From Microbacterium invictum (GTDB lineage Bacteria; Actinomycetota; Actinomycetes; Actinomycetales; Microbacteriaceae): a DNA stretch of 64,000 bases. A program made the translations under genes and the position numbers. The notes beneath the pieces were generated by a model that ran no database searches, had not been told where the DNA came from, and saw only the letters and a list, made by a program, of their open reading frames with translations. This document shows positions 53,485 through 62,269 of the stretch, piece after piece; the stretch's first letter is position 1, and the number at the start of each line of letters is the position of its first letter. The stretch spans positions 2,852,001-2,916,000 of the forward strand of contig NZ_JACIFH010000001.1 in the NCBI RefSeq assembly GCF_014197265.1, in the 5' to 3' direction.

Positions 53485-54228
53485 TCAGCCGATCGGGCGG
53501 ATGGACGCGCCGCCATCGATGAGGATCGTCTGGCCGGTGATCCACGCGGCATCCGTCGACAGCAGGAACGACACCGGACCGGCGATGTCGGCCGGTTCGC
53601 CCAATCGGCGGAGCGGATACGCCGAGGCCGCCTCTTGCTCGTGCCCCTCGTACAGCGCGCGTGCGAAGCGCGTCTTGACGACGGCGGGCGCGACGGCGTT
53701 GACGCGGATGGCGGGGGCGAGCTCTTCGGCCAGCTGCATGGTGAGGTTGATGAGGGCCGCTTTCGAGACGCCGTAGAACGAGATGTTCGGCGAGGCGGCG
53801 ACCCCCGAGACCGATGCGATGTTCACGATCGCGCCGGCGAGGCCGGCGTGCACGGCGTCGCGCGACCATTCGAGCGCGGCGATGACGTTGACCTCGAGGA
53901 TCTTGCGGGCGGCGGCGGGGTCGACTTCGAGCGCGGGGCCGTACGCGGGGTTGATGCCCGCGTTGTTGACGAGGTGGTCGAGCCGGCCGTGCCGCTGCGC
54001 GATGTGCGCGAAGACGGCCGCGCGGTGCTCGGGGTCGTCGGCGCGACCGGCGACGGCGGAGGCTGCCGGGCCGAGGGTCGCGAGCGCTTCGTCGAGGCCC
54101 TCCTGGTGGCGGCCGGTGATCACGACAGATCCGCCTTCGGCGACGAGGCGCTCGGCGACCGCGAACCCGATGCCGCGGCTCGCGCCCGTCACGAGGGTCA
54201 CGGTGCCGTCGAATCGGGCGAGAGCCAT
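53485..54228 (-). CDS. SDR family oxidoreductase (FabG-like)
   Basis: This 247-residue classical SDR has TGASRGIGFAV, NNAGINP, the Ser in NIASVSGV and YGVSK for the YxxxK pair. The ATG at 54228 follows AAGGAGGC. It is the first gene of the operon controlled by TetR-type operator 4, 16 bp upstream. It is a candidate 3-hydroxyacyl-CoA or alcohol dehydrogenase step. Confidence 0.9.
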   Translation of the reverse strand: MALARFDGTVTLVTGASRGIGFAVAERLVAEGGSVVITGRHQEGLDEALATLGPAASAVAGRADDPEHRAAVFAHIAQRHGRLDHLVNNAGINPAYGPALEVDPAAARKILEVNVIAALEWSRDAVHAGLAGAIVNIASVSGVAASPNISFYGVSKAALINLTMQLAEELAPAIRVNAVAPAVVKTRFARALYEGHEQEAASAYPLRRLGEPADIAGPVSFLLSTDAAWITGQTILIDGGASIRPIG

Positions 54229-54243
54229 GCGTGCCTCCTTGCA

Positions 54244-54263
54244 CATACCGTCTAGTCGGTACG
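54244..54263. promoter_or_regulatory. TetR-type operator, site 4 (CATACCGTCTAGTCGGTACG)
   Basis: This site lies 16 bp before the SDR ATG of the operon that includes the TetR gene. It is close to a perfect palindrome (TACCG-TCTAGT-CGGTA) and matches site 1. The position supports autoregulation. Confidence 0.75.
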
Positions 54264-54319
54264 ACCTTAGCACGCCGCGCGTCGCGGGGATGCGGGGGCG
54301 ACGTGGGTAGCCTGGGGGC

Positions 54320-55426
54320 GTGAAGCGCTCTCAGGCTGTCAGTCCCGCGGTCCCGCAGCCCGTGCTGCCGCCGACGCTGCGGATTCTGCTGGGGCTCGCG
54401 GCCGCAGTGATCGTTCTGGTCGGGGTGCACCTGGCGGCCGAGATCGTCGGGCCGCTCGCGCTCGCCGCCGTCATCGTGATCATCTGCCATCCGCTGCGGC
54501 ATCCGCTCGAGCGCCGGGGCTGGCCGCGCTGGCTCGCCACCACCACGGTGATCGTGGTCGCCTACGCGGTGCTGGCGGCGATGGCGCTGCTGCTGTTCTA
54601 CGCCGGCGTGGAGTTCTACCAGCTTGTGCGCGATGCGGCCGGCACGCTTCAGGCGTCGGCCGACGGCATGATCGCGTGGCTGCGGGATCTCGGCGTGCAG
54701 CAGGAGGTGTCCGATGCCATGGGCTCGATCCTCGCGCCCGGGTCCATCCTCGGGTTCGTGGCGTCCGCCGGCGGAGCGGCGATCGGCGTGCTCACCGCGT
54801 TCTTCTTCGTCCTCGCGTACGTGATCTTCATGGCCGTCGACGGGGCCCGTTACGCCACCGCCCCGCAGGTGCTCGGGGCGCACGTCCGACCGACGGTGTC
54901 GCGGTTCCAGGCATTCAACCGGGGCGTGCGACGCTACTACATCGTCAACGCCAGCTTCGGCCTGGTCGTCGCGATCATCGACGGCCTGGCCCTGTGGGCG
55001 CTGCACGTTCCGGCGCCGGTGGTCTGGGCGATCCTCGCGTTCGTGACCAACTTCATCCCGAACATCGGTTTCGTGATCGGCCTCGTCCCGCCGGCGCTGC
55101 TCGCGCTGGCGGTCGGCGGCTGGCCGCTCATGCTGGCGGTGATCGCCGTCTACTGCGTGGTCAACGTCACGCTGCAGGTGCTGATCCAGCCGAAGTTCGT
55201 GTCGGATGCCGTAGACCTGAGCCTCACGCTGAGCTTCTTCTCGGTGATCTTCTGGACCTTCATCATCGGCCCGCTCGGTGCGATCTTGTCGATCCCGCTC
55301 ACGCTGCTGGTGCGTGCCCTGATTCTCGAGGGCGACCCGCAGGCGTGGTGGCTGCGCTGGCTGTCGGGCGACACGCAGGCGCGCCCGCCGCGCGGCGTGG
55401 AAGCGGCCGCCGGCGACGCCACGTAG
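54320..55426 (+). CDS. AI-2E family transporter (TqsA/PerM-like)
   Basis: This 368-residue membrane protein has an AI-2E domain with about eight membrane segments and the family motifs FVTNFIPNIGFVIGLVPP and FWTFIIGPLGAILSIPLT. Family members export quorum-sensing signals or small ions; the substrate here cannot be assigned. It is divergent from the SDR-TetR operon, so operator 4 could in principle affect it. Confidence 0.9.
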   Translation: MKRSQAVSPAVPQPVLPPTLRILLGLAAAVIVLVGVHLAAEIVGPLALAAVIVIICHPLRHPLERRGWPRWLATTTVIVVAYAVLAAMALLLFYAGVEFYQLVRDAAGTLQASADGMIAWLRDLGVQQEVSDAMGSILAPGSILGFVASAGGAAIGVLTAFFFVLAYVIFMAVDGARYATAPQVLGAHVRPTVSRFQAFNRGVRRYYIVNASFGLVVAIIDGLALWALHVPAPVVWAILAFVTNFIPNIGFVIGLVPPALLALAVGGWPLMLAVIAVYCVVNVTLQVLIQPKFVSDAVDLSLTLSFFSVIFWTFIIGPLGAILSIPLTLLVRALILEGDPQAWWLRWLSGDTQARPPRGVEAAAGDAT

Positions 55427-55508
55427 CCGCGAACCTCGGGCGGAGTGAATGCCGCCGGCGACGCCGCCCGCGGACCCGCGCCGCAGCCGGTCAGCGCGCC
55501 GCGACGGG

Positions 55509-56102
55509 TCAGGACGGGTCGAGCCGCAGCACGGTCGGCGACTCGCCCACCGAGAGGTCGTCGACGATCCGCAGCGTGCGGGCGATCTCGTCCACCGCCC
55601 CGATCACCGTGCCGAACCGCTCGCGGTCGCCGCAGACGGCGGTGAGGGTCACGAGGTGCGTGCCGGTGTCCCACGTGTAGCTCGCGAAGGGCGGGGTGCG
55701 CGGATCGGCCGGCAGCGGCATCGCCAGCTTCTCACCGGTGCCCAGGTGCGGGTTGCGGAACGACTCGGTGTCGTCGTACTCCATCGGCATCATCGCGCGG
55801 GCCGTGCGCAGCTGCGGCGTCAGCTCCTGGAGCTGCGCCATCACGACCAGCAGCGCCGGATCGTCCTTCCACACCCACACGAGCACGCGGCCATCGGCCT
55901 TGCGCATCAGCAGCGGTGCCGCCTGGCTCATCGCCCACGCGGCGAACCCGCCGCCCGGCCGGCTCGGCGCACCGGTCACGGCACCGGCCTGACCCATCAG
56001 CATGCGGATCGCCGCCTTGCGGTGACGTCGCCCGCGGAAGCCGAGCGAACCGGTCACGGGCACCCAGCGATCGGCGGGGGCATCGGCCTGCAGACGGGGC
56101 AT
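55509..56102 (-). CDS. hypothetical protein
   Basis: This 197-residue soluble-looking protein is not recognised. It has an Arg-rich stretch (GFRGRRHRKAA), a Gly-rich loop (SRPGGGFAAWAM), and a beta-rich C-terminal half (VLVWVWKDDPALLVVM; THLVTLTAVCGD). No signal peptide or membrane helix is evident. Coding is supported by third-position GC and a plausible ATG at 56102. It stands alone, with convergent AI-2E gene on one side. Confidence 0.6.
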   Translation of the reverse strand: MPRLQADAPADRWVPVTGSLGFRGRRHRKAAIRMLMGQAGAVTGAPSRPGGGFAAWAMSQAAPLLMRKADGRVLVWVWKDDPALLVVMAQLQELTPQLRTARAMMPMEYDDTESFRNPHLGTGEKLAMPLPADPRTPPFASYTWDTGTHLVTLTAVCGDRERFGTVIGAVDEIARTLRIVDDLSVGESPTVLRLDPS

Positions 56103-56217
56103 GTCTCCAGCGTAGGCCGGGGGCGCTGGCGGTTGGCTGGGACGCCCGCCACAACTTCCAGCGTCAGGCCGTCGGCAGCATCGAAATGGCCGGCCTGAAG
56201 TAGCTCGACCGGGGCAG

Positions 56218-56556
56218 TCAGGCGTCGATGATGATCATGACGGTGCTCCGGATCTGTTGCAGTACGATCGGGCCGACGTTCCCCAACCTTGCACTCACGC
56301 GGGTCGTGGCGACCGATCGGATGTGCTGGCACTGCGCAGCCGAGGCTACACCGAGGCCGTTGTGCTGATCCGGTTCGACGACGACCTCGGAGCCGCTGTC
56401 ACGGATCGTGCGCGTGAGCGGAACGACCTGGATGACGTTCGGGCTGCCACGGAGGATCTGCTCAGCGGTGACGACGACCGCAGGCCTGCGCACGCCGGCC
56501 TCTGAACCCGCGGGCGCGCCGAGGTCGAGGTCGACGACGTCACCCGGCGTCAGCAT
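56218..56556 (-). CDS. mazF: MazF/PemK-family endoribonuclease toxin
   Basis: This 112-residue toxin has the PemK fold signatures PGDVVDLDLG, the RRPAVVV strand and VVPLTRTI, as in sequence-specific mRNA interferases. Its ATG at 56556 overlaps the antitoxin frame by 17 bp, standard for mazEF. In place of the PGDIV-W variant it reads PGDVVDL, a mild divergence. Confidence 0.87.
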   Translation of the reverse strand: MLTPGDVVDLDLGAPAGSEAGVRRPAVVVTAEQILRGSPNVIQVVPLTRTIRDSGSEVVVEPDQHNGLGVASAAQCQHIRSVATTRVSARLGNVGPIVLQQIRSTVMIIIDA

Positions 56557-56740
56557 CGAGCCAGGCGAGCTCGTCGTCGCGCAGCGGCGCGGAGAGGTCG
56601 CGCCCGATGGCTTCCTGTTCGAGCAGGCGTGCACCCCGGGCGACGGTGTCGGTCAACGACTCGCCCCGGCGGGCGGCCAGGTCGTTGAGGATGTCGCGTG
56701 TGGCGCGAGTGATCCGGATCGTCGTCGTCGTCTGGCTCAT
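56540..56740 (-). CDS. mazE: ribbon-helix-helix antitoxin (MazE-like)
   Basis: This 66-residue protein has an N-terminal strand (TTTTIRITRATRDIL) and helix typical of ribbon-helix-helix operator-binding antitoxins, then a C-terminal acidic segment (DDELAWLDADAG) that would bind MazF. ATG at 56740 (MSQTTTT) is favoured over an upstream Met at 56758. An inverted repeat lies just upstream. Confidence 0.83.
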   Translation of the reverse strand: MSQTTTTIRITRATRDILNDLAARRGESLTDTVARGARLLEQEAIGRDLSAPLRDDELAWLDADAG

Positions 56741-56757
56741 GCATCCACTGTAGCTCA

Positions 56758-56777
56758 TGTAGACATTCCAATCTACA
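56758..56777. promoter_or_regulatory. mazEF operator TGTAGA-N8-TCTACA
   Basis: Perfect 6-bp inverted repeats flanking 8 bp lie 18 bp before the antitoxin ATG. Autorepression by the toxin-antitoxin complex is inferred. Confidence 0.5.
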
Positions 56778-56892
56778 CGTCGCGCGATGCCGCGTCATTC
56801 CGGCGCGGTCGACATCTGTGCCTCGGCAGTCGCCTCAGGAGCCCGGCGCGGCGCACCTCGATGCGCCGGGCTCACCGTGGGACACTCGGCGT

Positions 56893-57948
56893 GTGACCGC
56901 ACCTGCCACCCGCCGCGCCGCACGGCTCCGCGCCGCCGCCGAGATCGACCCTTCGAGCCAGCGCTCGCTCGAATCGCTCGGGCTCGGGATCGGGGCGATC
57001 GCGTTCGTCATCACCGCGCTCGTCGCCCTGGCCGCGTTCCGCTTCGAGTCCGCCCCGATCGCCGGGCCGAACTCCGCGGGCCAGTTCGCCGCGATCGCCT
57101 CGGCCGTCACCGCAGCGCTCGCTTTCATTGCGGGCCGCTATGTCGTTCGCGACACGAGCCGCCAGGTGCGTGCGCTCGACGTCCTCGACGTGGCCGCGCT
57201 CGCGTTCGCGCATGCGATGGTAGCGCTGCTGAGCTGGACCCTGCTCGCGGTCATCTTCGAGGGCGGGTTCGTGGATGCCGAGGTGTTTGCGCTTCCGCTC
57301 CTGATGCTCTCGGGCGCGGCGGCCGCCCTCACCGGATACGTCGCGTTCTTCTCGGCGACTCACATGGATCTGTCGCTGCTCGCCGTCGTGCTGGCGGTCT
57401 TCCTCGTACTCGGGGTCCTCGCGAGCACGCTGAGCTCGGCCGACCCTCACTGGTGGGAGATGAACCTCAGCGCACTCGGCGCGACCGACGATCTGTCGGC
57501 GCTCGCGTTCAACCTGACCCTGATCGTCGCCGGTGTCATCGTTACCACACTCGCCCGCTACGCCACCCGGTCGCTGCCCACCCCGCATCCGCACGGCGCC
57601 CGCAACGTACGCATCTGCCTGATCATCGTCGGGATCTTCCTGGCCTGCGTCGGCATCTTCCCTGTCGATGAGCACTTCTGGATCCACAACACGGTGGCCA
57701 CCGGAATGGCCGTCGCGTTCGCTGTCGCCGCGATCCGGATGCCGGTGTGGATCCCCGGCATGCCGCGCGCGTTCGTCGCGCTCGGGTGGCTGTTCATCGC
57801 CATCACCGTTGTGCTCGGGGTGCTGTTCGCCGTCGGCTACTACACGCTGACGGCCGTCGAACTGGTCGCCGGGGTGCTCATCTTCTCGTGGATCATCCTG
57901 TTCCTCCGCAACGCCGCCGCGCTGCACGAGGACACCGACCGGGCCTGA
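56893..57948 (+). CDS. multi-pass membrane protein (DUF998-like)
   Basis: This roughly 351-residue membrane protein has about ten hydrophobic segments. Segment CVGIFPVDEHFWIHNTVATG resembles DUF998-type proteins, whose function is unknown. A GTG start at 56893 (VTAPATRRAA) is chosen because the frame upstream lacks coding character. It is convergent with the MalT-like gene (gap 4 bp). Confidence 0.75.
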   Translation: MTAPATRRAARLRAAAEIDPSSQRSLESLGLGIGAIAFVITALVALAAFRFESAPIAGPNSAGQFAAIASAVTAALAFIAGRYVVRDTSRQVRALDVLDVAALAFAHAMVALLSWTLLAVIFEGGFVDAEVFALPLLMLSGAAAALTGYVAFFSATHMDLSLLAVVLAVFLVLGVLASTLSSADPHWWEMNLSALGATDDLSALAFNLTLIVAGVIVTTLARYATRSLPTPHPHGARNVRICLIIVGIFLACVGIFPVDEHFWIHNTVATGMAVAFAVAAIRMPVWIPGMPRAFVALGWLFIAITVVLGVLFAVGYYTLTAVELVAGVLIFSWIILFLRNAAALHEDTDRA

Positions 57949-57952
57949 GGCC

Positions 57953-60514
57953 TCACAGACGCACGCGCACTGCCTCGCGCCGGTTGGTGACGTCCAGTTT
58001 GCGGTAGAGCGACTGTACGTGGGTCTTGACCGTGTTGGTCGACAGGAACAGCTGCGCAGCGATCTCGGAGATCGTCATAGGAGTGCGCAGGTAGGCCAGG
58101 ACCTCGCGCTCGCGGGCCGAGAGCGCGCCCGCTGCCGTTGCGGTGCCGCCACGGTTCAGCGCCTCGGCGATGAAGGCGCCGTGGCGGCTGCCCCACGTCG
58201 CGTGGGTCTGCAGCAGGGCCTGCACTTCGGGCAGCGGATCGGCGAACGGCCGCAGGATGTGCTCGATCGCGGCCAGGTCGAGTGCTCGCTCGAGCACAAT
58301 GTGCGCGTCGTCGCGACCGGCATCGTCGCGCAGCAGCGCGTCGGTCAGCATCAGCCGCACCCGGGCGGGCACCGTCAGCGATCCCGCCGGTGTGCCGGCC
58401 ACGATGCTGCGGGCGGTGGCGACGTCGCCCGCTCGGCGGAGCACCTCGGCGGCGACGGCACGCGGGACGGGGAGATAGTCGTCCGATTCGATCGACCGGT
58501 TCGCGTACCGGATGGCGTCGTCGGTACGTCCGCGGACGATCGCGAGCTTCGCGAGCGCGCAGTCGCGGAAGCCCTGCCAGGGGACGCCCAGCACCGTCTC
58601 GGCGGGCATGGTGTGCAGTCGTTCGAGGGCTTCGGCCTGCCACGTCATGTCGCTGGATGCCGCGGCGGCAAGGGCGTCGTACATGAGCGCGACCGGCTCG
58701 TACGCGGTGCGGCCGATGGCCAGCCGGCGGACGTCGGTGAACGCGTCGCGCGCCAGAGGCAGATCATCGCGCCAGTACGCGACGAAGCCCTCGGTGCACG
58801 CGGCGCTGCCGCCGTCGTACACCTGCCATTCGTCGTCCTCGCCGACGGGAACGCTGCGTGCGGCGAGCCGGAGCGCCTCGGTGAGGTGGCCGTCGAACGC
58901 GAGCGCGAAGGCGAGGGTGCCGGCCACGCGGGCCGCGAGCCGCGGCCGTTCGCGCGCTTCGGCTTCGCGCAGCGCCGTGCGCAGCGTCGCGATCGCGTCC
59001 ACCGGTCCACGGCGCAGGCGCAGGGACGTGTAGCCGAGCACGAACAGCACGTGCGGGGTCAGCCGGTGGCCGACCGCACGGGGGTCCTCCAGCGCGGAGA
59101 CGGTGCGTTCCACGTAGGCACGCAGTGGTCCGGGCTCGTCCGTGGTCATCATGCCGGCGACCGCGACGACGGCGCACTCCTGCGGCGTCTGGGCGACGGC
59201 ATCCGCACCGCGGCGCATGAGCAGGCGGGCGCCTGCCGTGTCGCCGGCGATCCAGGCGCAGCACGCGCGGATGCCGAGGGTGGCCGCGCGGTCCGCCCAC
59301 GCCGGCGGCAGCGCCGCGCACAGGCGGTCGAGAGCACGCGCACGCCCTTCCTGCATGAGTTCGAGCCACGTCGACATGAGCACGCGGTGCGCACGTCCGG
59401 GCTGCTTCGCGGCGAGGTAATGCTCGACGGAGGCGAGGGGCTGGGTCTCCTCCAGGTACTCGGCGGCCCGGATATGGCGGGCCGCGGTCTCTTCGGGCGC
59501 CCGTCGCTGCTCGGCGGCGAGGACGGCGGCGCGGAAGGCGGCGTGCCAGGTGTACACACGGCGACCCTGATCACTGAACCGCTCGAGGAACAATCCACGG
59601 CGTGCGCACTCGTCCACGTGCGCGGCGGCGTCGGGGTCGTCGGGCAGGAGCGCCGCCGCAAGCCCGGCGTCCAGTGGCGAGGCGATCGTGGTGGTGCGGA
59701 TCAGCGTCGCCAGCTCGGTGGGCAGCCCGCTCAGGATGACGTCGCCGACGTAGTCGTCGAGATCTTGCGGCAGGCTGGCCGAGCCGCCCCCCAGATGCAG
59801 ACGCACGGCCAGCGGCCAGCCTCCGGTACGTCGCTGGATGTCCGCTGCTTCGCTGTCTGAGCAGCCCTTGCCGGCGACCAGCGCGGCCGCGGCGGCGATC
59901 TCCGTGGCGTCGAATGCGAGGTCGTCGGGGCCGAGCGCGGTGCCGTCGACGCCGAGCGTGCGGAGCATGTCTTCGCCGTTGAGCGTGGCCAGCAGGATGA
60001 GCTGCAGCCCGGGCGGGCGCTTGAGCGCGAGGGCGCCGAGCGGGCCGGTCTGCAGAGCGTCCGCGAACTCGACCTGGTCGATCACGAGTGCGAGGCCGTC
60101 CTCCAGATCGGCGAGGACGGCTGCGAGCGCATCGGCCACGGTGGTGCCGTCATGGACGTCGATGGCGGCGGTGTCGAGGTGCGCGAGCGCGCGGACGTCG
60201 CGCAACTCGCGGCGCACGGCGGCGATGATGCCGTGCGCGATTCGCTCGTCGTCGTGATCGAAGCGCGTCAGGCTCAGCCATGCCACCGGACGCGGCGCCG
60301 AGCGCGCCCATTCGGCTGCTGCCGTGCTCTTGCCATAGCCCGAGGGTGCGCCCACCGCGACGACTGCCGCGCCGTCCACGGCAGTGTCGATCGCGGCGAT
60401 CACGCGCGGCCGCGGAATCGTGAGGCGTGCTTCGGGTGGGGTGGTCAGAAACCATGGCGTGCGCGGCCACTGGGCGAGAACCTCGCCCCCGGACGCGCGT
60501 AGCCCATCGGTCAT
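57953..60514 (-). CDS. LuxR-family ATP-dependent regulator (MalT-like)
   Basis: This regulator of about 853 residues has an intact P-loop near the N-terminus (GAPSGYGKSTAAAEWA), a following LVIDQVEFAD Walker B-like segment, a TPR-like middle and a C-terminal LuxR helix-turn-helix (MTISEIAAQLFLSTNTVKTHV). MalT-type proteins are activated by ATP plus a sugar-like inducer. ATG at 60514 is chosen; 60526 is an alternative. It lies downstream of the sulfatase gene on the same strand and may control it. Confidence 0.85.
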   Translation of the reverse strand: MTDGLRASGGEVLAQWPRTPWFLTTPPEARLTIPRPRVIAAIDTAVDGAAVVAVGAPSGYGKSTAAAEWARSAPRPVAWLSLTRFDHDDERIAHGIIAAVRRELRDVRALAHLDTAAIDVHDGTTVADALAAVLADLEDGLALVIDQVEFADALQTGPLGALALKRPPGLQLILLATLNGEDMLRTLGVDGTALGPDDLAFDATEIAAAAALVAGKGCSDSEAADIQRRTGGWPLAVRLHLGGGSASLPQDLDDYVGDVILSGLPTELATLIRTTTIASPLDAGLAAALLPDDPDAAAHVDECARRGLFLERFSDQGRRVYTWHAAFRAAVLAAEQRRAPEETAARHIRAAEYLEETQPLASVEHYLAAKQPGRAHRVLMSTWLELMQEGRARALDRLCAALPPAWADRAATLGIRACCAWIAGDTAGARLLMRRGADAVAQTPQECAVVAVAGMMTTDEPGPLRAYVERTVSALEDPRAVGHRLTPHVLFVLGYTSLRLRRGPVDAIATLRTALREAEARERPRLAARVAGTLAFALAFDGHLTEALRLAARSVPVGEDDEWQVYDGGSAACTEGFVAYWRDDLPLARDAFTDVRRLAIGRTAYEPVALMYDALAAAASSDMTWQAEALERLHTMPAETVLGVPWQGFRDCALAKLAIVRGRTDDAIRYANRSIESDDYLPVPRAVAAEVLRRAGDVATARSIVAGTPAGSLTVPARVRLMLTDALLRDDAGRDDAHIVLERALDLAAIEHILRPFADPLPEVQALLQTHATWGSRHGAFIAEALNRGGTATAAGALSAREREVLAYLRTPMTISEIAAQLFLSTNTVKTHVQSLYRKLDVTNRREAVRVRL

Positions 60515-60585
60515 GGCCCTCATCATAGAAGGGTCATGGAACGTCGAGACGACGGCACGTCACACATCGCCGCGCGGCGTGCGAG

Positions 60586-62088
60586 TCATGAAGCGCCGGC
60601 CGTCGCCCCCTCCAGCTTCGCCATCACCTGGTTGATCGTGAACGACGCCGACTCCTGGCGGGCCGGGAACTCGCGGAGGCTCTGCAGCATCCGGGCGACG
60701 TAGGCCTGCGCCGGCACGAACAGGAAGATGCGGTCGATCACCCAGTCCCAGTAGGTGTTCGACGTGATGTCAGCACGCTCGTACGGGTCGGTGCGGAGGT
60801 TGAACAGCTTCGGGAACCGGAGCTCGATGTAGGGCTCCTGCCAGACGGCGAGCGTGCCGACCGCGCGCTGCTCGAGGAAGACGAGCTTCCAGTTCTCGAA
60901 GCGAAGCCCGGTGAGGTCGCCATCGTCGGACACATAGAAGAAGTGGCGACGTGGACTGTGCTCGGCGGCCCCGGTGATGTAGTCAAGCTGGTTGTGCCCG
61001 TCGAGGTGCACCTTGTATTCGGTGCCGTGCAGCTCGGTGCCTGCCGCCAGCCGCTCGGCGATGTCGGTGTCGCCGGCGGCGGCGAGCAGCGTCACGAACC
61101 AGTCGTTGTGGCTGACGATGCCGTTCAGGGTCGTGCCCGCCGCAATATGCCCGGGCCAGCGAACGATGGCCGGCACCCGGTACGCGCCCTCCCAGTTGGA
61201 GTTCTTCTCGTTGCGGAACGGCGTCATTCCGGCATCCGGCCAGCTGTTCATGTGGGGACCGTTGTCGGTCGAGTACATCACGATCGTGTTCTCGGCCAGG
61301 CCGAGCTCGTCGAGCAGGTCCAGCAGCGAGCCGACGACGTCGTCGTGGTCGAGCATGGTGTCGTGGTAGTTCGACTGCCACCGCCCCGCCCGGCCCTTGC
61401 TCTCCTCTTTCGTGTGCGTACGGAAGTGCATGTGCGTCGAGTTGAACCACACGAAGAAGGGCTGGTCGTCCTCAGCCTTGGCGCGGATGAAGTCTGCCGC
61501 GGCGTCGCGGAACTCCTCGTCGACGGTCTCCATCCGCTTCTTGGTCAGCGGGCCGGTGTCTTCGATGCGCTGGGTGCCGTCGTCGTTCGCCCAGGAGTGG
61601 ATGACCCCGCGCGGGCGGAACTTCTCGCTGAAGCCGGGGAACTCCTCGTCAGTCGGGTAGTCGGGGTGCTCGGGCTCCTCCTCGGCGTTGAGGTGATACA
61701 GGTTGCCGAAGAACTCGTCGAAGCCGTGTGCCGTGGGCAGATGCTCGTCGCGGTCGCCCAGGTGGTTCTTGCCGAACTGACCGGTGGCGTAGCCGTGATG
61801 CTTGAGCGCGTCCGCGATCGTCGGGTCCTCGGGCTGCAGGCCCAGCTTCGCTCCCGGCATGCCGACCTTCGTCAGACCGGTGCGATACGGGTTCTGGCCG
61901 GTGATGAACGCGGCACGGCCGGCTGTGCAGCTCTGTTCGCCGTAGTAGTCGGTGAACTTCACGCCCTCGTGGGCGAGACGGTCGATGTTCGGCGTGCGAT
62001 ACCCCATGAGGCCGTCGGAGTACGCGCTGACATTGCTGATGCCGATGTCGTCGCCCCAGATGATGAGGATGTTGGGCTTGTCGGTCAT
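60586..62088 (-). CDS. arylsulfatase-type sulfatase (Cys-type)
   Basis: This 500-residue sulfatase hydrolyses sulfate esters. The modification motif CTAGR (C-T-A-G-R, matching CxAxR-type Cys sulfatases) would be converted to formylglycine. Metal-binding ILIIWGDDIG and the later GKNHLGD and HMHFRTHTK residues fit the family. ATG at 62088 has GAGGATCC upstream. An FGE gene lies 1.2 kb away on the same strand and can activate it. No signal peptide is visible, so it is probably cytoplasmic. Confidence 0.92.
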   Translation of the reverse strand: MTDKPNILIIWGDDIGISNVSAYSDGLMGYRTPNIDRLAHEGVKFTDYYGEQSCTAGRAAFITGQNPYRTGLTKVGMPGAKLGLQPEDPTIADALKHHGYATGQFGKNHLGDRDEHLPTAHGFDEFFGNLYHLNAEEEPEHPDYPTDEEFPGFSEKFRPRGVIHSWANDDGTQRIEDTGPLTKKRMETVDEEFRDAAADFIRAKAEDDQPFFVWFNSTHMHFRTHTKEESKGRAGRWQSNYHDTMLDHDDVVGSLLDLLDELGLAENTIVMYSTDNGPHMNSWPDAGMTPFRNEKNSNWEGAYRVPAIVRWPGHIAAGTTLNGIVSHNDWFVTLLAAAGDTDIAERLAAGTELHGTEYKVHLDGHNQLDYITGAAEHSPRRHFFYVSDDGDLTGLRFENWKLVFLEQRAVGTLAVWQEPYIELRFPKLFNLRTDPYERADITSNTYWDWVIDRIFLFVPAQAYVARMLQSLREFPARQESASFTINQVMAKLEGATAGAS

Positions 62089-62269
62089 GGCAGGATCCTC
62101 GCTCGCAGAGTTGATGAGTCTGCGGGTATGCAAGCACGGCGCGTCGCGCTACGCCAGGGCCAGCGAACGACACTCGCCCCGCGTGGGTGAGCGTGACGTC
62201 GTCGCGGAGGAAAGTGATGCGGCGGAGCGCACACGGCCCTACCGTCGGAGTCATGCAAGGAACACGCTC

